Positions 4,856-10,333 of a DNA stretch of 10,333 bases are shown here, piece by piece. Location: positions 1 to 10,333 of the forward strand of contig JAJQIE010000197.1 in the NCBI GenBank assembly GCA_021199395.1, written 5' to 3'. The notes under the pieces are model-generated. The model had not been told where the DNA came from and made no database searches. It was given only the letters and a program-made list of their open reading frames with translations. Every line of letters starts with the position of its first letter. Within the stretch, counting starts at the first letter, position 1. Position numbers and translations under genes: made by a program. The stretch comes from Lachnospiraceae bacterium (GTDB lineage Bacteria > Bacillota > Clostridia > Lachnospirales > Lachnospiraceae).

Positions 4856-7800
4856 ATGAAAAAAAGAGCGATAAAGAAGGAATTTCACAGAGAAATAAAA
4901 AAGAGCCGGAGTCGCTTTTTGTCCATTATGATGATTGTAGCGCTTGGCGTGGCCTTTTTTTCAGGGATACAATCCTCTGCGCCGGATATGCGCGTCACGG
5001 AGGACTCTTATTTTGATGACTCTGATTTAATGGATATCCGCGTGATCGGCACGCTGGGGCTGACAGACGGAGATCTGGAGGCGATTGCCGGGGTAGAGGG
5101 CGTAGCCGCGGCAGAGGGCGCTTATATGGAGGACGTATACAGCGGCGGCGGGGAATCTCAGACCGTGCTCCATGTGGAGTCCTTTCCGGATACCATGAAC
5201 CAGGTCGCCGTGGCGGAGGGCAGTCTCCCGGAAGAGGCGGGGGAATGTTTTCTGGATGCGGCATATGCGGAGGAAATGGGCTATGGTGTAGGAGATACGC
5301 TGGAAATCGATGTGGAGGATGAGGACGACAGTATTCTGGTGAGCAGAGCGTACACGATCGCGGGTATTGGATACAGTCCCTGCTATATCGCGAACCAGCG
5401 TGGCAGTTCGACGCTTGGGACAGGCACAGTCTCAGGCTTTGTCTTTGTGGCCGCAGAGGAATTTGATACGGACGTCTACAGCGTTGTATACGTACAGGTC
5501 GAGGGCGCGAAGGAGGAAATGGCCTATACGGATGCGTATGATGACCTGGTGGAAGAAGTCCTCGAACGGATTGAGGCGATCGAGGATGTGCGGTGTGAGA
5601 CGCGTTATACCGAGGTAGTCGGGGAAGCGGAAGCAGAGCTTGCGGATGCGCGACAGGAGGTTGAGGACGGGAAACAGGAGCTCGCAGATGCGAAAGCAGA
5701 GCTTGCGGACGCGAAGGAAGAGCTTGAGGCGGGGAAAGCGGAAGCAGAGTCTGAGCTGGATGAGGCAGAATCAGAATTGCTGGAAGCGGAAGCAGAGCTT
5801 GCGGACGGAAAGCAGGAGCTGGAGGATTCAAAGGCAGAGGTGGAGGACGCAGAGAATGAGGCTGCGGATGGAGAAGCCGAGCTTGACGACAGCGAATCCA
5901 CGCTTGCGTCTGCGCAGAGTCAGATCGCTGATGCGCTGGACACTTTGAATACGAGCGAGTCCGAATATCAGAGCGCGCTTTCTGAATATGAGAGTGAGGC
6001 CGCCGAAGCGGAGGCGGAGCTTGAAGAAGCACAGGAGGAAATAGATTCCGGTTCAGCCAGGGTGAGCGCGGGATGGGCGGAATACCAGGAGGGACTGGAG
6101 CAGGTGCTGTCTGCCGAAGAGCAGATTACCACTGCACAGGCGCAGCTGTCTGACGCACAGACTGCGTATGAGCAGGGAGCAGCCGAACTGGAGGAGAGCC
6201 AGAACGTCTACGATGAATCTGCGGCGGAGCTGGCTTCCGGCCAGGAGGCAATCGCGGCGGCGAAGGAAGAGCTGGAGGCACAGCAAAGCGCGTATGAGTC
6301 CGGCAGGGAGGCATTGGATGCGGCATGGGAATCTTATGATTCTGCTGTGTCCGAGCTTGCCTCCGGGCAGAGTGCTTATGATGCGGCAGCAGAGCAGGTG
6401 GAGGCGCTGCGCACAGGCTATAACGAAGCTGCTGCGGCGGTGAGCAGTGCGCAGACAGCCAGTGATGCGGCGGCGGATCAGGTCGCTGTTCTGACATCGG
6501 AGATCGCGGCGCTGAATGAAAAAATAGCCGGTCTGGAGTCACTGGGTGAGACTGGAGAGCTTGAGGACGCCAGAGAGAGACTGAGCCAGAAGCAGGCCGA
6601 GCTGGAGGAAGCAGACACTCAGGCCGCGGCGCTCTCGCAGGCTCTTTCGGATGCGCAGACGACGGCCTCCGCTTTGCAGAGCCAGCTTGCGTCTGCGGAG
6701 AGCGCGCTTTCAGAGCAGAAGGCCGCATTGGATACCTCATCGGCAACGCTCGCCGCGACAAAAGCGGAGCTGGAAGCTCAGGAATCTGCGCTTGACGAAG
6801 CAAAGGAGGCTTTCGATACCGAGTCCGCACAGATCGCAGAAAAAGAACAGGATCTGGCGGAAGGGGAGGAACAGCTCGCGGAGGCGAAAATACAGATAGA
6901 GGAAGGCCAGAAGGAGCTGGAGGAAACCGCGCTGCAGCTTGCGTCCGCACAGGCAGAGCTTGACGCGCAAAAGCAGGAGGTGTCGGAGGCGTGGGATACG
7001 CTGGCGGCGTCAAAGGAGCAGCTGGAAGCATCCGAGTCTGAGCTTGCGTCTGCGCAGGAAGAGGTGGACGACGGCTATGAGGAGCTGGAGAGCGCGGGCG
7101 ATCAGCTTGCGTCTGCGCGCTCGGAGCTGGATTCCGGCTGGGAAGAATATGAGTCGTCTTTATCGGAATACAATTCCGGCGTAAGCCAGCTTTCGGAAGG
7201 ACGGCAGCAGCTTTCTGACGCGCGCGGGCAGATCCTGGACGCACTGGATCAGATAGCCGAGGCAGAATCTGAGATTGAGGAAAATGAACAGAAAATCGCG
7301 GACGGCTGGGACGATTATGAGGAAGGAAAGGCTGAGGCAGAGCAGGAGGTTGCAGACGCGGAGCAGGAAATCGCGGACGCAGAGCAGGAGATTGCGGATG
7401 CGGAGCAGGAAATCGCGGATGCGGAAGCGGAGATCGCAGACGCGGAGGCAGAGCTTTCCGATATCAGCTACCCGGACTGGTATGTATATGACCGCAGCTC
7501 ACTGCCGGAGAACACCGGATATGGAGAAAACGCGGAGCGTATGACAAATATTGCGCAGGTATTTCCGGTAATCTTTTTCCTTGTCGCGGCGCTGATCAGC
7601 CTGACCACAATGACCCGGATGGTGGAGGAGGAGCGCACACAGATCGGCACCCTGAAAGCGCTGGGGTATGGAAAATGGGATATCGCAAAAAAATACCTGA
7701 AATATGCGTTCCTCGCAACTCTGTTCGGAAGTGTTTTCGGCATGCTTTTCGGAGAGAAGGTATTTCCGTGGGTTATTATCAGAGCCTATCAGATCGTGTA

Positions 7801-9178
7801 TATATACCAGCCGGCCATTCTTCTGCCGTACAACTGGGGATACGGGCTGGCAGCTTCCGGTATCTCGCTTCTGTGTACGATGGGCGCGGCGCTGTCGGCC
7901 TGCTATCGCGCACTGGGAACGGTCCCGGCGGAGCTGATGCGTCCGCCATCGCCCAAACAGGGAAAGCGGGTTCTGCTGGAGCATATCCCGTTTATCTGGA
8001 AGCATCTGAGCTTTACCTGGAAGTCGACCGTCCGGAATCTGATGCGATACAAAAAAAGGTTCCTGATGACGGTACTGGGCATAGGAGGCTGTATGGGTCT
8101 GCTGCTGGTAGGGTACGGCCTGCAGGATTCCATCGGAGACGTCGGGGAGAAGCAGTACGACGAGCTTCAGACCTATGACGCGATACTGGTTTATGACGAT
8201 GAAGCGGATGCGGACGACATGGAGGAGCTGGAGCACTCTGTCGTATCGGATGAGAGGATTACCGAATGGAAACGTTTCTATATGCAGAGTATGGATATTG
8301 CGGGACAGGATGCGAGTGGAACCGGAAAACAGTGGTCGATCTATCTTTACGTGCCGGAAGATACAGATAATATAGAAGATTTCCTGACCTTCCGCAGCCG
8401 CACGGACGGCGAAGAATATACCCTGACGGACGAAGGGGCGATTATCACGGAGAAAATCGCGACAGAGTTCGATCTTTCCATCGGGGATACGCTTTCTCTT
8501 GCACTGGATGAAGGCGGTACTGTGGAGATCCCGATTGCGGAAATCTGCGAGAACTATCTGTACCATTATATCTATCTGACGCCGACTCTCTATGAAGCGG
8601 TATTTGGAGAAGCGCCGGAATACAACAGCATTTTCTTCTGTACAGAGGACGGACAGGCAAAGGAGAGCCTGGAAACGCTGGAGCAGATTGGAGCGGAGCT
8701 TCTTTCCTGCGACGCCGCGCTGAGCATCACCTACACCGAAAACCTGCGGGAGACGATTCAGAACATGCTCGGAGCGCTGGATCTGGTCATCATTGTCCTG
8801 ATTGTATCAGCCGGTCTGCTTGCCTTTGTTGTGCTCTACAATCTGAACAATATCAATATCAATGAGCGGCTGCGCGAGCTGGCGACGCTGAAGGTGCTTG
8901 GATTTTATGACGGCGAGGTATCCGCGTATATTTATCGTGAAAACATTCTTATCACGCTCATAGGCGCCGGGGCGGGATGCCTGATCGGAAAAGTGCTGCA
9001 CGCATTCATCATTACGACCGTTGAGGTAGACAGCTGTATGTTTGGCCGGACCATTTATACTTCAAGCTACCTCTATGGCACACTGTTTACGTTTGCATTT
9101 TCAGTCATTGTGAATCTGGCAATGCATTTCAGGCTGAAAAAGATCGATATGGTTGAATCACTCAAGAGTATAGAATAG
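4856..9178 (+). CDS. MacB/FtsX-type ABC permease with a giant extracytoplasmic coiled coil
   Basis: A 1440-residue membrane partner of the ATPase. I read about eight membrane helices in two repeats: helix 1 (21-38), then 898-918, 947-968 and 993-1016; and helix 5 (1068-1089), then 1304-1328, 1363-1383 and 1403-1423. Each half has an extracytoplasmic domain and an FtsX domain; TLKALGYGKWDIAKKY (932-947) and TLKVLGFYDGEVSAYIY (1344-1360) are the matching cytoplasmic coupling segments. Inserted in the first extracytoplasmic domain, residues about 256-868 are Glu/Ala/Ser/Gln/Leu-rich predicted coiled coil with no proline or cysteine; a Gly-containing break at 559-568 falls at its middle. Usual MacB/LolC-type subunits have about 400-650 residues and single-chain two-half permeases about 800, so the excess is this insert. 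The start follows only a weak purine-rich site (AAGAGA, about 4843-4848), but the basic N-terminus and first helix fit. Substrate unknown; cell-wall reaching or control functions are possible. Confidence 0.9.
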   Translation: MKKRAIKKEFHREIKKSRSRFLSIMMIVALGVAFFSGIQSSAPDMRVTEDSYFDDSDLMDIRVIGTLGLTDGDLEAIAGVEGVAAAEGAYMEDVYSGGGESQTVLHVESFPDTMNQVAVAEGSLPEEAGECFLDAAYAEEMGYGVGDTLEIDVEDEDDSILVSRAYTIAGIGYSPCYIANQRGSSTLGTGTVSGFVFVAAEEFDTDVYSVVYVQVEGAKEEMAYTDAYDDLVEEVLERIEAIEDVRCETRYTEVVGEAEAELADARQEVEDGKQELADAKAELADAKEELEAGKAEAESELDEAESELLEAEAELADGKQELEDSKAEVEDAENEAADGEAELDDSESTLASAQSQIADALDTLNTSESEYQSALSEYESEAAEAEAELEEAQEEIDSGSARVSAGWAEYQEGLEQVLSAEEQITTAQAQLSDAQTAYEQGAAELEESQNVYDESAAELASGQEAIAAAKEELEAQQSAYESGREALDAAWESYDSAVSELASGQSAYDAAAEQVEALRTGYNEAAAAVSSAQTASDAAADQVAVLTSEIAALNEKIAGLESLGETGELEDARERLSQKQAELEEADTQAAALSQALSDAQTTASALQSQLASAESALSEQKAALDTSSATLAATKAELEAQESALDEAKEAFDTESAQIAEKEQDLAEGEEQLAEAKIQIEEGQKELEETALQLASAQAELDAQKQEVSEAWDTLAASKEQLEASESELASAQEEVDDGYEELESAGDQLASARSELDSGWEEYESSLSEYNSGVSQLSEGRQQLSDARGQILDALDQIAEAESEIEENEQKIADGWDDYEEGKAEAEQEVADAEQEIADAEQEIADAEQEIADAEAEIADAEAELSDISYPDWYVYDRSSLPENTGYGENAERMTNIAQVFPVIFFLVAALISLTTMTRMVEEERTQIGTLKALGYGKWDIAKKYLKYAFLATLFGSVFGMLFGEKVFPWVIIRAYQIVYIYQPAILLPYNWGYGLAASGISLLCTMGAALSACYRALGTVPAELMRPPSPKQGKRVLLEHIPFIWKHLSFTWKSTVRNLMRYKKRFLMTVLGIGGCMGLLLVGYGLQDSIGDVGEKQYDELQTYDAILVYDDEADADDMEELEHSVVSDERITEWKRFYMQSMDIAGQDASGTGKQWSIYLYVPEDTDNIEDFLTFRSRTDGEEYTLTDEGAIITEKIATEFDLSIGDTLSLALDEGGTVEIPIAEICENYLYHYIYLTPTLYEAVFGEAPEYNSIFFCTEDGQAKESLETLEQIGAELLSCDAALSITYTENLRETIQNMLGALDLVIIVLIVSAGLLAFVVLYNLNNININERLRELATLKVLGFYDGEVSAYIYRENILITLIGAGAGCLIGKVLHAFIITTVEVDSCMFGRTIYTSSYLYGTLFTFAFSVIVNLAMHFRLKKIDMVESLKSIE
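5621..7459 (+). other. Region encoding the coiled-coil arm of the permease
   Basis: Encodes residues about 256-868. Heptad-like spacing of Leu/Ile/Val/Ala is interspersed with Glu, Asp, Gln and Ser, and Trp occurs in recurring GW/AW-x-x-Y motifs (407, 491, 762 and 818 region). DNA is rich in GCG-GAG-type codons, and this composition produces long false open frames on both other frames and the opposite strand. An Ala/Ser/Gln-rich middle separates more acidic ends. Confidence 0.8.
7337..7462 (+). repeat. Six tandem 21-bp heptad units (AEQEIAD)
   Basis: Residues 828-869 read AEQEVAD, AEQEIAD three times, AEAEIAD and AEAELSD. The 21-bp DNA unit is one exact coiled-coil heptad, so copy-number change would keep both reading frame and helix register. 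Units differ mostly at third codon positions. Confidence 0.85.
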
Positions 9179-9189
9179 TAAGATTTTAC

Positions 9190-9218
9190 TGGACGTGAGT
9201 GACAAAAACGTGTATGAT
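9190..9218 (+). promoter_or_regulatory. Candidate promoter for the araD operon
   Basis: TGGACG (9190-9195, 4 of 6), a 17-base spacer and TATGAT (9213-9218, 5 of 6) predict a start near 9225 and a leader of about 32 bases. It lies right after the permease gene, and no intrinsic terminator separates them, so read-through is possible. Confidence 0.5.
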
Positions 9219-9256
9219 AAGACCAGACTATATAAGAACACAGAAGGAGGATTCTT

Positions 9257-9952
9257 ATGTTAGAGGAACTGAAAAAGCAGGTTTATGAAGCGAATATGGA
9301 GCTTCCTAAGCGTGGCCTTGTCACCTATACGTGGGGGAATGTCAGCGGCCTGGATCGGGAGACCGGTTATTTCGTGATTAAGCCGAGCGGCGTAGACTAT
9401 GAGGAGCTGACGCCGGACGATATGGTAGTAGTGGATCTGGATTGCAATAAGATCGAGGGACGCTACAAGCCTTCTTCGGATACGCCGTCGCACGCGGAGC
9501 TTTATCGGGCGTTCCCGGAGCTTGGCGGCGTCGTTCATACGCATTCTCCGTGGGCGACGTCCTGGGCGCAGGCAGGCCGCGATATTCCGCTGTATGGCAC
9601 GACGCACGCGGATTATATGTATGGGCCGATTCCGTGTGCGAGAAGCCTGACACCGGAGGAAATCAAAGAGGCTTATGAGAAGAATACCGGACTTGTGATC
9701 GTTGAGACCTTCAAGACCAGAAATATCAATCCGGTCTATGTCCCGGCTGTGCTCTGTGTCAACCACGGCCCGTTTACATGGGGCAAGGACGCGGCGGAGG
9801 CGGTACATAACGCAGTTGTTCTTGAAGAAGTAGCGAAGATGGCGTGCCGCACGGAGCTGATCAACCCGCGCGTGACCCCGGCTCCGGACTCGATCAAGGA
9901 AAAGCATTTTATGAGAAAACACGGCGCAAACGCCTATTATGGGCAGTTATGA
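9257..9952 (+). CDS. araD: L-ribulose-5-phosphate 4-epimerase
   Basis: Interconverts L-ribulose 5-phosphate and D-xylulose 5-phosphate, the last step that brings L-arabinose into the pentose phosphate pathway. It acts in the cytoplasm with a divalent metal, normally zinc. The protein has 231 residues, the same as the E. coli enzyme. Metal ligands are visible as Asp75, His94 and His96 (VVHTHSPWA) and His170 (CVNHGPF), each one residue before the E. coli number. The catalytic Asp (HADY, Asp119) and Tyr (AYYGQ, Tyr228) are present, as are the phosphate-binding GNVSG (27-31) and KPSG (42-45). Start: AAGGAGG at 9244-9250, 6 bases before ATG, the strongest ribosome site in the window. UlaF/SgbE epimerases of ascorbate or xylulose pathways are close relatives; upstream araA/araB genes are not visible to decide. 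The transketolase gene follows after 16 bases. Confidence 0.93.
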   Translation: MLEELKKQVYEANMELPKRGLVTYTWGNVSGLDRETGYFVIKPSGVDYEELTPDDMVVVDLDCNKIEGRYKPSSDTPSHAELYRAFPELGGVVHTHSPWATSWAQAGRDIPLYGTTHADYMYGPIPCARSLTPEEIKEAYEKNTGLVIVETFKTRNINPVYVPAVLCVNHGPFTWGKDAAEAVHNAVVLEEVAKMACRTELINPRVTPAPDSIKEKHFMRKHGANAYYGQL

Positions 9953-9968
9953 GAAAGGAATAGCAGCT

Positions 9969-10333
9969 ATGACAATTCTTGAGCTTGAAAAGATGGCGAA
10001 CGAAGTTCGCAAGGGCATTGTGACAGGCGTTCACAGTGCGAAGGCGGGGCATCCGGGCGGATCGCTTTCGTCTGCCGATGTGTTTACGTATCTGTATTTT
10101 GAAGAGATGAATATTGATCCCAAGGATCCTAAGAACCCGGACAGAGACCGCTTTGTGCTCTCCAAGGGACATAACGCGCCGGGGTATTATTCCGCGATGG
10201 CGCACAGGGGATATTTCCCGGTGGAGGATCTTCTGACCCTGCGTCATACCGGCTCTCATCTGCAGGGGCATCCTTGCATGCAGCATATTCCGGGCATTGA
10301 CATGTCCTCCGGCTCTCTTGGACAGGGCATTTC
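9969..10333 (+). CDS. Transketolase, N-terminal subunit (partial, cut by window end)
   Basis: Thiamine-diphosphate-binding subunit of a transketolase split into two genes, as in many Firmicutes and archaea. Only the first 121 codons are in the window. Visible family signatures are AKAGHPGGSLS (His28), RDRFVLSKGHNAPGYY (His68), LQGHP (His101) and SSGSLGQG at the right edge. The GHPGGSLS and SKGHNAPG forms are typical of split N-terminal subunits rather than the full-length GHPGAPMG type. The ribosome site AAAGGA lies at 9954-9959, just after the araD stop, leaving a 16-base gap, so it is in the araD operon. It transfers two-carbon units between sugar phosphates, consuming the D-xylulose 5-phosphate AraD produces. 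The C-terminal subunit gene should follow beyond the window. Confidence 0.92.
   Translation, partial: MTILELEKMANEVRKGIVTGVHSAKAGHPGGSLSSADVFTYLYFEEMNIDPKDPKNPDRDRFVLSKGHNAPGYYSAMAHRGYFPVEDLLTLRHTGSHLQGHPCMQHIPGIDMSSGSLGQGI

Noticed and set aside
4995..6032. Long minus-strand frame of 345 residues
   Set aside because: Shadow of the coiled-coil coding sequence: Pro/Arg/His/Ser-rich low complexity, no ribosome site, fully inside the strong permease gene.
6126..7244. Long minus-strand frame of 372 residues
   Set aside because: Same cause: the repeated GCG-GAG-type codons suppress stops on other frames. Composition is biased and no family is recognisable.
7499..8566. Minus-strand frame of 355 residues opposite the permease's membrane part
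   Set aside because: The + strand frame has clear membrane helices and FtsX motifs; the opposite frame has none and lacks a ribosome site.
9178..9190. AGTAA/TTACT small hairpin as a terminator after the permease gene
   Set aside because: Only five AT-rich pairs and no T-run follow, so it is too weak to call.

Overview
The window looks like chromosomal DNA of an anaerobic Firmicute, most likely a Lachnospiraceae member (Clostridia). I infer this from strong AGGAG-type ribosome binding sites, moderate-to-high GC, a split transketolase, a PG4/YkuD cell-wall enzyme and a MacB-like exporter with a giant coiled coil. All genes I can support lie on the + strand.

Layout, left to right. (1) A membrane-anchored L,D-transpeptidase (159-1544). 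(2) A small unit: an ArsR-type regulator with an unusual Lys/Glu-rich N-terminal tail (1602-2144), then a 55-residue single-pass membrane protein (2151-2318) whose ribosome binding site overlaps the regulator's end. A good intrinsic terminator closes this unit (2400-2443). (3) A stand-alone citrate synthase (2516-3883). (4) A 240-base non-coding gap (3884-4123) with two strong inverted repeats, a palindrome and a promoter candidate. (5) A two-gene ABC exporter: a LolD/MacB-type ATPase (4124-4828) and a 1440-residue permease (4856-9178). (6) A sugar operon starting from its own promoter: L-ribulose-5-phosphate 4-epimerase araD (9257-9952) and the N-terminal subunit of a split transketolase, cut by the window edge (9969 onward).

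How they fit. The ATPase and permease form one transporter. The permease carries both FtsX-type halves in one chain, and an extracytoplasmic insert of about 610 residues is predicted to be a proline-free, cysteine-free coiled coil. A glycine-containing break falls almost exactly at its midpoint, which suggests an antiparallel hairpin arm. AraD makes D-xylulose 5-phosphate, a direct transketolase substrate, so that pair links L-arabinose use to the pentose phosphate pathway. The ArsR regulator and the small membrane protein are probably co-expressed, with unknown function.

The most promising unusual items are the coiled-coil exporter, the tailed ArsR/small membrane protein pair, and the structured gap ahead of the exporter. 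I found no tRNA, rRNA, CRISPR array, insertion sequence or recognisable riboswitch.
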